Part shown: positions 25,701 through 38,300 of the stretch, piece by piece | Position numbering within the stretch: the first letter of the stretch is position 1 | Layout of the letters: each line of letters starts with the position of its first letter | Origin: Euclidia mi | Taxonomy: Eukaryota > Arthropoda > Insecta > Lepidoptera > Erebidae | Assembly: GCA_944739405.2 (NCBI GenBank) | Contig: OX123187.2 | Span: forward strand, 38,730,394 to 38,794,393 | Direction of reading: 5' to 3' | Length of the DNA stretch: 64,000 nt | Position numbers and translations under genes: made by a program | Notes under the pieces: generated by a model | Database searches by the model: none | The model's input: only the letters and a program-made list of their open reading frames with translations | What the model was told of the DNA's origin: nothing

Positions 25701-28013
25701 ATGATTGACAGAAATGTGTATCTAGAAAATAGGAATACGCAATTAAGTGAAGAAAATGCAAAGAAAAGTTCTCAGATTGGTACTTTAGAGAGTGAGTTAC
25801 AAAAAAGAGACAAAGCAATAAAGGCACTGGAAGCTGAAGATTCAAAAAAAGATGAACTTTACGAAGAATTGGCAGCTTGGCAAGATAAGTATGCTAAATT
25901 AGAATCGGAAATTCAAGAAGAAAGAGACGAATTAATTAAGTTACAGTCGGAAATTGAAAAGTTACTAGCAAATCATGAATTATTACAAACACAAAATATT
26001 GAATTTCGTAAGACTGTATCTGATTTAAAATCTGAGAATACATCTTTACAAGAAAAGTTGGTTAAACATAGTAAATTGAAATCGAATTGTTTGAAACTCT
26101 CAAATGAAATCAAGGATATTAAAAATCTTACAAAATTAATATCCAATGACGCAAAGTCGCTTCAAATTATAAATAATCAAGCATTGGTATCTTTAATTGA
26201 ACAAATTAATTATTCTCTGAATAATGTCTTGCAAAGTGACGCTAATTCAAATAACCACAACGAATTAAAAATTGAAAATACGAAGCTACAAGATGAATTA
26301 ACATCAAGTTTACAACAAAACCAAACGTTATCTCAACAAATTAATTTAATTCAGGATGAAAATAATAATTTAAAATCTACAATCAGCGAATTTCAGTTAG
26401 AAAAAAGTATAATAGAGGAACAAGTTAAAAAAATTACAATACAATATGAATTGGCTACAAATGAGTTAAACAGTGTTAAGGAAGAAAAAGAAAACTTAGC
26501 AAACAAAATAAATGAGTTTGAAAACAATTTCCAAAACTTGCAAATAGCAATGGAATTTGAAAAAAAACAAAACTTGGAATCCGTCGAAAAAATTGAACTG
26601 CTAGAAAATCAGAAACAGAACTTGCTAGAAACAGTCAAACGTATAGAAAATGAATATAACTTTACTAACACGGAACTAAATTCTGTGAAAGATCAATTGA
26701 AAAATGTGGAAGAAGAATTCAATGCTGTAAAGCGGGAAAATACTTACTTATTGGATCAAGTTAAAGTACTTGACGATAAAATTGCTATTGTAAACAGCCT
26801 TCAAGAAGATAATAAAAAACTCACCCTTGAAAATATTTCTTTGAAAAGTCAAGCAGAAAATATAGCAGACAGCTACAAAAATTTAGAGTCAGAAATCAAC
26901 GATGTACGAAAATCGCATGCGGAAATAGTATCCGAAAAGGATCATCTAAACGAAATAATAGAAAAATTGGAGAGTAATTCAAATAAAGCCTTAGTTGATC
27001 AAGTTACTCAAACCGATATTGTAGAGGAAGCACAAGTTAAAAATAATAGTTTGAATATTGATGTACAAAGTAATATTGGTGATGGTGTAAACGATGTTAT
27101 GCGTATGAAACTAGTCGACCTACAAGACGCTAAGCTACAAGAAAGCATTGATCATGTGAATAATGATCTACAGAACAAATACCAAACTTTAAAAACTGAA
27201 TATGACACATTAAAAGAAGAAAACAGGCGTTTTAAATCGGACATTGAAGGACTTCAAACGTATCTGACGAAAATATCTAAAGAAAACAGTATTTTAAATG
27301 ACAAGCTTAGAGAACTAATAGCCACGAGTGAGCATTCGTCAGACAATAATGATGTCTCGACCGATATACTAGAGCTGAAAAAAGAGCTTCAGTCAGGCAA
27401 AGAGAGAATGGACGAACTTCTGAGGGAAAATTCTTTACTAATTGAAGAAAATCTAGAACTTAAAGACCAATTGCAGATGCAGAATTGCCCCAAACCTGAA
27501 GTAAAATTGTTGAATGAAAATGATAAAGAAAACTTTGTCATTAAAGAGAAGTACAATAATTTACTGCAGGTAAATAGTACTTTAGAAAAACGATTAACAG
27601 ATTTAGAGCAAATGAATAAATCTGTCAGTGGCAATATGTCGCAAATGCAAGAGAAGAACGAGAAATTGAGATTGTCCAATGAAAAGCTTGAGCGGAGATT
27701 GGATGAAGCACTTGTAAGTTTGAGACACTTGCATTCATTGCAAGAAAATACTGAACTCGAATATTTACGAAACATACTTTATGAATATCTCACCGGCTCG
27801 GGTATGCATTCCGTTACGTTAGCTAAAGTGTTATCAGCCATTGTAAAGTTTGATGATATGCAAACTAAACTGGTTCTACAAAAAGAAAAGGAAAGACAAG
27901 GATTCGTGAGTATCTAATTATTATTTCCTCATTTACACCATACATGCCTTTACTATGTGTTATTCAAATATATTTTCTTTTCTTTTCAGCTACGACAACT
28001 GGGCATTATCTGA
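16711..28013 (+). CDS. Golgin245: GRIP-domain golgin, golgin-245/GOLGA4 type
   Basis: Eight exons join in frame: 16711-16794, 17053-17125, about 22168-22315, 22433-22531, 23044-23241, 23325-23408, 24753-27905 and 27990-28013, about 1287 residues. The start MFKKLKDKLAEEV resembles the short amphipathic N terminus of GOLGA4. A Ser-rich linker follows. From about residue 150 on there is near-continuous coiled coil, mostly in the 1051-codon exon 7. The last ~55 residues form a GRIP domain (LEYLRNILYEYL, then LAKVLSAIVKFDD) with the conserved Tyr that binds Arl1-GTP. In this family, GRIP golgins tether endosome-derived vesicles at the trans-Golgi. Introns 2 and 6 hold a Tc1 element and MITEs. The edges of exon 3 are approximate: its length is one base off the frame I expect. 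A poly(A) signal AATAAA lies near 28053. The family assignment is firm; golgin-245 over golgin-97 is judged from the GRIP sequence. Confidence 0.9.
17530..17645. repeat. non-LTR 3' tail fragment in golgin intron 2
   Basis: A segment containing AGCCAAATCCGGTAAGACTA and GTTGAAACTGGGATAACGC ends in ATGATGATGATT. This is a common lepidopteran non-LTR 3' end followed by a triplet tail. Confidence 0.4.
18271..18814. mobile_element. MITE with ~50-bp terminal inverted repeats and an internal hairpin
   Basis: The left end, with ATTCTAAAACAAAATAATCA and TGCTGTACTTAAAGAAGATG, is mirrored at 18747-18810; a short AT insertion splits the right copy. A second palindrome inside (18393-18431) pairs ACATGGCATGTA with TACATGCCATGT. 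No coding capacity for a transposase. Confidence 0.65.
19079..20379 (+). mobile_element. Tc1-like DNA transposon, inactive
   Basis: The ends CAGTAGC... (19079) and ...GCTACTG (20379) are flanked by TA, as in Tc1/mariner insertions. The motif CTCATAAGTATTTTGACAA of the left end is repeated about 140 bp further in (19230-19248), an IR/DR arrangement. The interior carries a broken transposase (separate entry). It sits in golgin intron 2 in the sense direction. Confidence 0.85.
19335..20290 (+). pseudogene. Tc1 transposase, broken by stops and frameshifts
   Basis: Recognisable parts in order: an N-terminal HTH (SLQDGSTQLEVARRFKVSQQ, 19390-19455), then a second-domain segment from 19622 (VKRRLKDIGLHGRCPAEKP). 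Next is the first catalytic block LLSDENKFNYVSTDG, then GGGNIMAWGCFS (19876-19910) and the block HFQQNDPKHKSKHVSDL. The final DDE block is WPSQSADLNPIEQIGEEL. Stops at about 19536 and 19838 and several frame changes break it. The usual HLWEEL is altered to QIGEEL. The copy cannot make an active enzyme. Confidence 0.85.
20640..20825. repeat. RTE-like non-LTR 3' end fragment
   Basis: The segment runs from TTTTACCCGCGTCCTGAGGG through TCGGTCCAGCCGTTCCAGAG to ACAGACAGACAAAAATAGAA. This is a very common 3' tail of RTE-type elements in Lepidoptera. 20400-20640 holds another dispersed repeat (GTTATGCGCGTACAAACATT). 20830-22150 shows nothing I can name. Confidence 0.55.
23456..24694. mobile_element. 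MITE with mariner-like ends, copy 3, enlarged by internal sequence
   Basis: It lies in golgin intron 6. The left end ACAGAGTGTAAAAAGACCC and right end GGGTCTTGTGACACCCTGT match the inverted form of copy 1 (9760-10138), including the flanking blocks. The central 850 bp are extra, GC-rich sequence. About 24130-24420 contains two TTTCGCACACAGGCGC motifs that recur at 50310-50512. TA flanks both ends. Confidence 0.65.
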
Positions 28014-28282
28014 TCTTGAACAATGACGCGCTTTGTTACCTTTGTAAAGAATCAAATAAAAAGAGATTTCTTTTAATATAATCTTAATGTACATTTTATG
28101 TCAGTCCATAGATTTCTTATTTGTAAATTATTGTTATTTAATAAATTATGATTATATTGAATGTAACTAATTTTAGTTTTATGGAGAACTAGATTTTCAC
28201 ACCTAACCAAACCTTCACGAATCAGTCAATATATTGGTAAAAACAACAAAAATCCGCTCGGTAGTTTCTGTTCAGTGACAGT

Positions 28283-28555
28283 CACCGATAGCCTAGTGGC
28301 GACACCAACCGACTGTTAGCGGCAGCGCACACCAAGAGCAGAGCAGAGCATTTTGTGAAATCATTGAAAAATGTATCTTATGATAATTCCATACAGTTCA
28401 AAATTGAATACACGTCCAAACTTGATGCTCGACCATGCTTGAGCTTGTTCGAGTAAGCGGACAGAATGCGGGGTGTATCGGGTTCTAATCCACGGCGCGC
28501 ACAACTGACTTTTCGAAGCTATGTGCGTATCAAATTGTTAATAATATTATCGCTT
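28283..28555 (+). mobile_element. tRNA-derived SINE copy 2, interrupted
   Basis: The head CGATAGCCTAGTGGCGA (28285) and the B-box part GGGTTCTAATCCACGGCGCG (28479) match the inverted copy at 7508-7835. The body CAACTGACTTTTCGAAGCTA also matches. The two promoter boxes are about 190 bp apart instead of about 50, so roughly 140 bp are inserted between them (about 28316-28465). Confidence 0.65.
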
Positions 28556-28935
28556 ACCCCCTGAATCGGAGAGCACGTTATCCCATTCAGTGCCGTGCCC
28601 GCCCATCGGCGGGCAACCAAGCCCGCCCATGGGCGGTTGGATTTCAACCTCCGATATCTAAGCCAATAACAATTAGAAAAATGGAAGATTTTGTGAAATG
28701 ATTCGTTTTACTAAAATTTATTCGTTACCAAAACGGCCTGCAGATATCTCAGGTTTGGAAAAAAGTCGATTCCGACCTTTCATGCCGAACCCGCCCATGG
28801 GCGGGCATAACAATTATTCAGGCTTTACCAACCTTTTGTGAAACATGATAATTTTAGTTAAAATTATAATGTTTTAATACTATTAAACGGCTTCAGGAAA
28901 ATATTATATACTTTCTCGATTGTAGTATCTGATAC

Positions 28936-29345
28936 TAATATATAAAGCTGAAGAGTTTGTTTGTTTGTTTGGTTGAATGCGCTAATCTCAGGAACTACCG
29001 ATCCGATTTGAAAAAATATTTCACTGTTAGATAACCCATTTATCGAGGAAGGCTATAGGCTATATAACATCACGCTATGAGCGACGGCAGCGGAGCAGAA
29101 GCCTTAATTAACGCGGGTGAAAGCGCGGGCATCATCTATACTAATATATAAAGCTGAAGAGTTTGTTTATTTGTTTGGTTGAACGCGCCAATCTCAGGAC
29201 CTACCTGTCCGATTTGAAAAATTCTTTCAGTGTTAGATAGGTTATTTATTGAGGAAGGCTATAAGCTATATAACATCACGCTATGAGCCACGGGAGCGGA
29301 GCAGTAGCCTTCAATAACGCGGGTGTAACCGCGGGCATCATAAAA
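28936..29345. repeat. two tandem ~200-bp repeat units (RTE-like tail family)
   Basis: Both units start ACTAATATATAAAGCTGAAG (28936, 29141), pass through GATCCGATTTGAAAAA or GTCCGATTTGAAAAA and CATCACGCTATGAGC, and end in AACGCGGGTGNAANCGCGGG. Further family members are at 31258-31462 (inverted) and 39876-40045/43900-43960. Confidence 0.65.
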
Positions 29346-29654
29346 AAAATCAGTTTTATTGTCTGAACAAAAGAAAGAAAATATTACATTATTATCCATC
29401 GTAAAGAGGAAAAATTAAAATTAAATTGTAAGCAAATTTACATAATGTATTTTTTAACTAACTAATTGAGTGTAGGTATTGACGACACCTGACTTTTGAA
29501 AAAGGGACATAGATGTGGGTTTTTTAAAGACATTTTAGATTTCATTACATATGTATTAGCTTAAATTTATCTGAAACACAGGTTTCTATGATTTTGATTC
29601 ATCTTAGATTAATTAACTGAGAGTTATGCCTTACCTTCATGCTCCATTACTATT

Positions 29655-29880
29655 TCAGCTAATCTTAATATATAAAATCGTTGCGTTACTGACTGACTGA
29701 CAGACACGCTACAGCCGAAACTATTGGGCGCAGGAAGCTGAAATTTGGCATGTATGTTCCTTGGGGACCGTAGGGGTGTACTAAGAAGGGATTTCCCGAA
29801 ATTCCCACGGGATCGGCCAAAACGCGTAAATTAAAAAAAAATGCAGGCGGAGCTGCTGGGGTCCTCTAGTAACCAATAAA
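29655..29880. repeat. dispersed repeat, plus copy
   Basis: It contains CTGACTGACTGACAGACACG, GGCATGTATGTTCCTTGGGG and GAAATTCCCACGGGATCGGC. An inverted copy lies at 36350-36545 and a fragment near 58080-58150. The family is not assigned. Confidence 0.5.
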
Positions 29881-30589
29881 AGTGTCACAATTTACCACAA
29901 ATATCGCAGGAAACTTCACATACACGCTTTAAACACGATACAGTACATGTAAACTTAACATATCAAACGGTTCATGTCGAAATCTAGAGCTTCATGCCGA
30001 AAACGCCGATGGGCGGGCAAGGATTCTTAATCGAGATGCCGGGCCCGCCGATGGGCGGGCTGTATATCATACTATGGCGGCACCTGGGTAATGACGTTAA
30101 TTTTCAGGTAGGCAGTGAATGGGTTAAGCCGTCAGTCCCGACTGTCAAAAAGATCTTTTTCAGTCATCGATATATATGTACTAAATTTTCAGTCGATATG
30201 AGGAGTTAGTAACTGACTAAACTGACACTAGACTGGATTGCAGACGCAGTCACTTTGTGGTAGCGTACAGAATAACGACACGTAGCTGTGCCACTGACAA
30301 GAATAGTGTGCTGTGGACAGGCCGAGGAAGAGGTGTAGAGGTGGACGAAGGGATGTAAGCGCAAGGACAAGGAATCGTAAGCGTGGAACCGCTGGTTAAC
30401 CCGATGCAAAACCGCGAGTCATGCTAGTCCCAAGGTGAATCGTTTACACGACGTAGCGATTCCGATAAGTGTGCTTTTCAGTAGTGAATGTATGAAACAA
30501 AGAGTACCTACTAAACGACTCGAACTGATATTGATACGGTCACGATCGGTTCTTCTTCCTAGTCGGTATCACTCTTGACAGAGTGGTCG

Positions 30590-30850
30590 TGGTCATCATT
30601 TCAGGTGTTGGTGGCTAGCTTCACAACACGCCGCCACTCCTCCCTGATAGCCGTCTTCCTCGTGCATTCGTGCAGTGATGATGAGCCATTTACTGCCGCT
30701 TTAATCTGGTCAGTCCACCTCATAGGCGATCTTCCTCGTGGCCTGGTACCCTCAACCCTTCCCTGGACCACGAGTCGCTCAATAGCCACTTCCCCCCGGC
30801 GGCATACGTGACCAAAAAAGGTGAGAATACGAGACTGTACCAAAGATGAT
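30590..30850 (-). pseudogene. non-LTR retrotransposon RT C-terminal fragment
   Basis: On the - strand an open frame of 80 residues reads FFGHVCRRGEVAIERLVVQG, then RPRGRSPMRWTDQIKAAV and IREEWRRVV. This is the typical end of a Jockey/RTE-like ORF2. The rest of ORF2 is absent. Confidence 0.65.
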
Positions 30851-31257
30851 AAACGCTGCTTGATGCCGAGTTCTCACGATCGGTATCCGAGTTGATTTGT
30901 GTGCTTTGACCCGAGACCATTAGCCTGTATTCTCTTAGTAAGGATCCAAGGGGAGCAGGAAGAAAGGCATGAAAAAGATTATTCAATTTTTGAAGATATT
31001 TTTTACGTTTTGCTTAACGGATTCGTTGCGGATGACACGATAGGCGTGCCATGAAATCTTTTACTGTAGGTATAGCGTGCAACACGAAAGTCGTGTCATG
31101 TCGTGGAACGTCGTGTGTGCATCTGCGGCATAGATGATATACTATAACTAGAGAATCTGTTGTGTGTGTCCAAATTCCGATATTTAAACTTTGTCCTGAA
31201 CAAAACTTACGTTATCCCATTAGATTATGCCCAAAGCCTTCGTTTCTGGATATTAGT

Positions 31258-31462
31258 TTACTAGAGGGTGCCTGCGGTTACACCCGCGCTATTTAAAGCT
31301 ACTGCTCCACTCCCGCCGCTCATAGCGTGATGTTATAACGCCTTTAGTCTTCCTCGATAAATGGGCTATCTAACAGTGAAAGATTTTTTCAAATCGGACC
31401 AGTAGTTCCTGAGATTAGCGCGTTCAACCAAACAAACAAACAAAGCTTTATATATTAGTAGG
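31258..31462. repeat. RTE-like tail repeat, inverted copy
   Basis: It starts GGTTACACCCGCGCTATTTA and ends with CAAACAAACAAACAAAGCTT and TATATATTAGTAGG. It is the inverse of the 28936-29345 units. Between it and SUCLA2, 31863-31925 holds a short hairpin (GAGCATCTTACCA arms) and I see no gene. Confidence 0.5.
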
Positions 31463-32334
31463 TATAAGATTTAGAAAATGTCAGGAGATGACAACCTTTT
31501 TTGTTGGATTCACATAGCAATTAAAATTACCGGAAATAATAAATTTTCGAAATTCTCTAATACATTTACAAATACAAATAGTATATTTGTAGTACAAACC
31601 CGGTATTGTGCTAAATTTTAAATCGAGGACTTGGTCCCGCCATCTTGACGCACACGATATTCGGTGCACAGTTAAACGATAAGGCGACCGCTTAAACCAC
31701 TACGACATCCGTATGATACAGAGAAGATAGAAAGCACCAAAACCGTTTTGTGCGAGGCGATATCTCTTTCACGACTAGCTACTGCCATCACTCGCTGAGT
31801 ATTTCGCACGAGCGAGTTGTACAATCGTGTAGTGCCTTTGATCATACCAGATGTGATAGCCAATCAGCAACAGCGCTGGTCTGAGCATCTTACCAATATG
31901 CTTACTGGTAAGATGCTCTGAAGCCCGTAACACTTCCTAATGTAGTATGAGTTCCGACCCATCAAACAAAAATTCCATTATTGAGACCAACCTAGCTCTT
32001 AGTTATCTTAGAAAAAAGCCCCCCTTAAATATTGGTCAAATGCTCAGATTCGTTTGTGGCAAGTAGTGGCACCACTTAACGCTGTGTTATTTATCGTAAT
32101 AAGAATCACAATAAGAATCAGCATCGCCATACACAGGACTCCCACTCAATAATCGTTCGCTTATTCGCTATCGCTACGTGTTGACGACCCACCAGTGCGT
32201 CGCGAATTTTTTTTAAATAGGTGCCTCCTGTGATATTCTCTATGATCTATGCTAATCTGGCAACACGGTGTTATTGGAAACGTCAATTTGATCAGCTTAT
32301 CATTCCGTAGTCTGTGGTAACTGGTTGTTGGAAA

Positions 32335-35300
32335 ATGGCGTCTTTACTCTCTCGTACAATTGCAATTACCCAAACATTAGGCCTTAAAAATGGAACTAAG
32401 GTAAACGACATGTTTTATAAATTTGCTGTAGATGTAAGAATTTGGAAATAACCGAAGCCGCACCACCTTTTAAGAAATCACCTATTATTTAGGAAACAAA
32501 ACACAGAATCTGTTACCAATTTATTAACAAATTAAAACCTAATAACCACGAAATATTTTATGGACCTCTAAATAAAGAAAATATGCCAACTGTGCTACGC
32601 CAGACCTTGATAGTAATTTAGAATTTTATTTATAAATTTGACCTTGTTAGTTTCAGCTATTGTGACCTTACGTCATCGCTAGCATGTCTAGATATTCAAA
32701 TAATTTTTATGAATTTACTCCTGATTACATAAAAATTGATGTTATAGATTAAATTTTCCATGCTTCTGTTCTGTTTCAGTAAAAGGTACTATAGTAAAAA
32801 ACAAAGTCTCTAACTCGCCTTCTTTAAAATTATTAAAATACGTATTCCCGGGACCATACAGGAAATTTCAATAATATGAATTTGGTCGATCGCTTCATGA
32901 TTAAAGCTAGATGTTTATTCTTTGATAATTTGTGACTGTTTTCAATTGAAATTATCATAATCGTAAGTTATCTCAGTTACATTTTCTCAAAGTCAATGCC
33001 ATCTGTTTAGCCAGGTCATTGTCTTATGTAAAGTCTTACATGCAAAAATTAGCAGAATTCTGTGTTAATTTGGTTCATTCATTGAATAAATTAGGTTCGT
33101 ATATAATTAACTTAAATTTACAAACGGATAAATTCAAGTTTTATTTATGTATGTGTCATAAAAGTGTATAATCGTACATTTTCATTTAATAACTTTGTGG
33201 TTATCTCCACTATAACCCCTTAAACTTGTGCAAAATGAACTTAATCACTTTAAATCTGTCATAAAATTAGCTTTTCTGTCAGTATAAAAGTAATGTGTTT
33301 TGTAAATGGCATGAATGTAAAATATGAATAATTATGTAGAGCTTTAATTTCTTATTGGAAAATTAACATAAGTAGTTTGGAAGGTACTATATAATATCTA
33401 AGCTGAATTTCATGGAATGTCACTAGCTTTTGTTACTGTACTGTTGTTGTTGAAGTAGTAGTCATAATAATAAATTATTGATAAGACAGTTGAGACTAAA
33501 GGTGAATAATCCTAACGGGTTTTGTGTACTTACAACATTTCTACTTCCAATACCAATAATTATCTGACATTTATTGGAATAATGGGATATGTTATTCTGT
33601 AACAGCTGCACAGAGAATTCCATATTGTTTGTGAGATCTTGCATGTTTTTAGGTTTATTCTTGGTGATGTTATCATCAATCATTGCATTGCTTTTACATA
33701 TTTAAAAAAATTACAAATATGAATAAAATACAGCCTGTTTCAAATATGGCAAGTTTCATTCATATTGAGGCCGACATCGAACTTTAATAATATTACGGTT
33801 ATCTATACACAATAACATATACAAGTAGAGTGATATTTTGTTTACTACTTGAATTGATAAATGTATAATAATCTATACAGTTGGTAACTGTGATGTTGAG
33901 AGGTTCCGCAATGTTCAAAGTGTAAAGTAGATAAGCAATATACTTACTATATTAGTTCAGAATCCAATATGATGCAAAAATATCTACCATTAAAGTGAGT
34001 GTAGTCTCACATCTGATTAGCTCTTATCAGATTTTGCATTCTGATTTGTGATAAGCCCATGTACTCTGTGAGTAGGCTTGTATCGCAATTTCATTAGTAA
34101 ATATGAGTTTTCTCCACATTTATGCAGTATGTATTGGTAATTAAGGTCATTATTCATGAATAAAGTAGTACAAATTTAATATGAATTAAATAAAACATTT
34201 GCAAGCAGAATTGGACCATATATCTGTACAGTTAGGGTTAAAAATGTGTTGCTTTTATCATAATTATGTTAATTACAATAAAATGATGAAGTCTGGTGTT
34301 GGTATCATAACAGGTACTTGCTACTTGTATATCTGGTTCACTTACCATTTATTATCTGGTGCCTGTAAAATCTTACAGTAAAACTATCTCATGATTTTTT
34401 CTAGTGAGATTTAATATACAGTCAGTATTCCTGCACCTCATCGTAAATGACTGAATGAATTGACTTGTTTCTACTTTGTAAACGCTCAATGCAGTGTGTA
34501 ATAATTTGTTTTGAAATTTCTTAAAATTCTAGCATTCTAAGAAATTTTATGCAAAGCCAGAACTTAAAATGAAATATTCTGTGTTATTAGTTAGTGTAGA
34601 TAGTACTTTGTGGAGATCAGATAGCAGTGTAGTAGTCAGTGGTACCTGGCCAAAGCTGGTATTTGCTAAACTTTGGTTAAGACTAAAAAAAACACACATT
34701 GCCTACTTTCTTAAGTAATACTTATTGGAGCAGCATATCATCAGTTATTATTATGAGCAATTTCTAATAATTAAGCATTTTCTTTTAGTATCATATAATA
34801 AAAGTAATGTAAGAGAACAACTTAGTTTTGTTTAGTATCTAAACAAAACTAGTTGTAAATGAAGGCAGTATTAATGTGCGTGTGATACGCTTCAGTGGCG
34901 TGCCGCCTGCTGTTCATTACATTAACCAGATTATAAAACTATTGCCTTACTGAGGCATCTTCTCAAGGAAGCTCTTGGATGCAACTGCACAGATGTGTAG
35001 TGGCTTAAGAGACCACCTCGCCCGTTGAGCCAATACACTAACTCTACAGATTTACTCCCAGTGCGAGAATTGTCTTCAAACAATACAAACATAAGTACAT
35101 ATTAAACATCAATGTCTAATACGATAAGGATTAATGTATCATGATGAACGGTCCGTGCCTTCACACATTCTTGCGATTCTAATGTACTTGACTTGATGGC
35201 ACGGGCTGTTTCCGCAACTCCACGTCTTGGCGTGTATTTTGCGTGATTCTAATGTAGGAAACTAGGTTACTATTACTACCAATAAGATTGCGAAATATCT

Positions 35301-38300
35301 TTTAGCCGATAAAAGAAATTCAGGTAGTCCGAAATCCGGTCAGAATCAATCCTGTCACCACAGCATCTTAGCATGTTTCGGGATCCTGAGGGAAAACCTG
35401 GCGTACTTACTTTTTGCAACGTATTTGACATATTTTTTTAATAAAGGTACCTAATTTACAAAATTTTCTAAATACATCTTAAAATTGTTCTAGTTTCTGG
35501 CAGTAGCAAATTCTCACAAAACTCAACAACCAAACGTACAGCAAGTCCGGAACCTGAACGTCCACGAATATATAAGTTATACTTTACTTCGTGACCATGG
35601 CATCCCCGTACCCAAGTTCAATGTTGCCAAAACTAAAGAGGAGGCAGTACAGTTTGCTAAAGATCTTAACACGCAAGACATCGTGCTCAAAGCGCAGGTA
35701 TGTTGGTCCATATCATTTATATATAATAATATTGCTTATTACTTATGTACACATGATATTTACACATCTGTGACGTAGGTTCTTGCTGGCGGCCGAGGAA
35801 AAGGACACTTCAAAAGTGGTCTCCGAGGTGGTGTCAAGATGGTTGACACGTAAGTATTAGAACTGACATAATTAATAGACACAGAAAGAGAAAGGAAGGT
35901 AGTAGCTTATATCATATGTCGTACAACGAGGACTAAATAGTGATTTTGTACGTCATATTAATCTAGTTAGAAGCATTTTAATATTGCTAATTAGACAGAG
36001 AGAGCCATAGTAATGTGACATTATATCTTCATAAAAATCTATCCAAACATAATCCGGCCCAGTCCATGGACGGGCCGTTGCTCCTTCCGTCTCCAGCACA
36101 CTCGTCATGTATGAACGAATTCTTATAAAATCTACGTACTATACATTTTAAACCCTATGGCAGTACAATTTATAAAATTGACAACATTTAGTTAGACACA
36201 TTAAAAAACAATTAACCTTATGATTAGATTCATACTGAGAACGAGCTCAAACACGCACGGTCCATCCACCAAAGTACGGCCCGAATGAGTGAATATACCA
36301 TTGATGTTTCATAAATCAACTTTCGTCTATTTAAAGGAAGTATTAGTAACTAGAGGACGCCAGCAGCTACGCCTGCATTTTTTTTAAATTTACCCGTGTT
36401 GGCCGATCCCGTGGGAATTTCGGGAAATCTCTTCTAAGTGCACCCCTATGGTCCCCAAGGAACATACATGCCAAATTTCAGCTTCCTGCGTTAAATAGTT
36501 TCGGCTATAGCGTGTCTGTCAGTCAGTCAGTAACGCAAGGATTTTATATATTAAGTATATTAAGATAATTCATTATTTTGATAGTAGTTGGTCACAATGT
36601 TTACTTGATAACATAGTGCGCCAAAGTTGCCGACAATTTACTCGTGTAGTATGTTAGCGACAATATTATAAGAACATTCTATTTCGAGATCATTTGTGTA
36701 CATATCACTTGCGCAACATAGCTAGAGCCAGCCGGCCGGTCCACACGTGTAGGACTTGCTATGTTGCCAACTTAATTATTTTTACTTGCACACGCATTAT
36801 TTAATGATTTGCTACTTTAGACAATGTAGTGTATTGTACAAATACATACACAAGGCATTCAGTTATAGATATATTAACAATTTTAAATACATACGCGGCG
36901 CGGGGAAATTGTTGACCAAGCCAATAATAATAATAATAATTATATTGTCCCTTTTATTTGTAAAGAGAAAGGCTCAGTATATTTACCGATCGATTACTTC
37001 TATTCATTCTGTGCTACTTAATTAAAAGCACATCAGGGTGGATGATACTCAACCTGTGCCATCCACCCCCTCATGTGACGGGGTCAGCGCTACTGGGTTC
37101 GATGAAACAATTGTCCCAACTCTTTTTAAAGATATTGCTGAATATTCAAAAGATTTTAGAATTTTCTATAGTCTTACGTACTAAAAAATTACTGAATCGA
37201 ATACCTTGAAACGGCTCCAACGATTTTCATGAAATTTATTATGGTGTGGTGGGCGATGAATCGATCTAGCTAGGATTCAGATAACAAGATTTACCAAAAA
37301 AGAAACCGAGAAAATGTCAGTCATCCAGGAACTGCATATTAACACTGCAGTACTCGCGCGGGGTGAATATTCACCCCAGACCAATGCTTTCATCCATATT
37401 TTTTAAATTATTTGAATACAGACTGTGTCGCTTAGCATAATCCTCGTCAAGTAAACTAGGTTCAAGGTCAGTACGTCGCCGGCACTGGACACAGGCGCTA
37501 GTGGCAAAAAAAGCGGGAAAGTGCTTGGGACGAAATTTCCCCCCACGCGAGTATCGGCGTTAAAAAATCTCTCGTTCGATTTAAGAGAAGATTAAGTGTT
37601 TCTTGTAAGTATTGGTTTTATTTTTCTTCTATTCGAGATGATTTCAGTTACCTACTATAATAATTTTGTATATTTTGCTATGATCTTTTTGTTATAGATT
37701 ACAGATTTGTCGCCGTTATGGACGAATATCAGGATAATATGATACTAAGCTAGTTAGAAGATTTGGAGGTGTGAGTGATATTGCACCGAGTGATACAGAA
37801 GATAATGAAGAGAAATGTGTTACAGAGCTAAACCATGACTCAGAAACAGAGCAAGAATATGAAAGTAGCACAGAAGAGATGGAAGAAAGGAGCACAGAAG
37901 AGAGGGTAGATGTAGATATGGAAGAAAATATTGAGAATAGTTTTTCAAACGACGACAATGTTCCTCTGAGTACATCAAGTTCTAATTTGTACATCTTGTA
38001 ATCAAAATACATAAAAACTGTTAAAACTAAATAAAAAAAATTAAAATGTTTCAGAGAGTTGGCAAAATCAATAACATTTTCCTCATGTTTTTAAATTACC
38101 TTATTTTTTTGTCCATTTCAATAAAAAATAAATACTTTTCACTATTTGAACGCATTTTGTTTCATATTATATTATATTTACCTAAAAAAAAAAACGATCA
38201 ATGTAAATGGTCTGAAAATTCACCCCACTCGAGTAAAATACTAGAAAATTAGGGCGCGAGTACTGCAGTGTTAATGCTCGTTTACTTATCCAGCCCCGAG

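Larger units (their letters stand above)
28582..30123. mobile_element. TTAA-flanked (piggyBac-type) non-autonomous element with GC palindromes
   Basis: The ends are CCCATTCAGTGCC (28582) and GGCAGTGAATGGG (30123), flanked by TTAT (28578-28581) and TTAA (30124-30127). Several copies of a palindrome close to CCCGCCCATGGGCGGG lie near both ends (28608, 28631, 28790, 30006, 30048). No transposase ORF remains. Two RTE-like repeats and another repeat are nested inside. Confidence 0.65.

Noticed and set aside
27389..27775. 128-codon ORF on minus opposite the golgin exon
   Set aside because: It is an antisense shadow of a biased coiled-coil coding sequence, with Ser/Phe/Leu runs complementary to Glu/Lys codons.
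37771..38001. Acidic 76-codon ORF as a stand-alone gene in SUCLA2 intron 3
   Set aside because: It lies inside the TTAA-flanked piggyBac-like element and is the frameshifted N terminus of its lost transposase.
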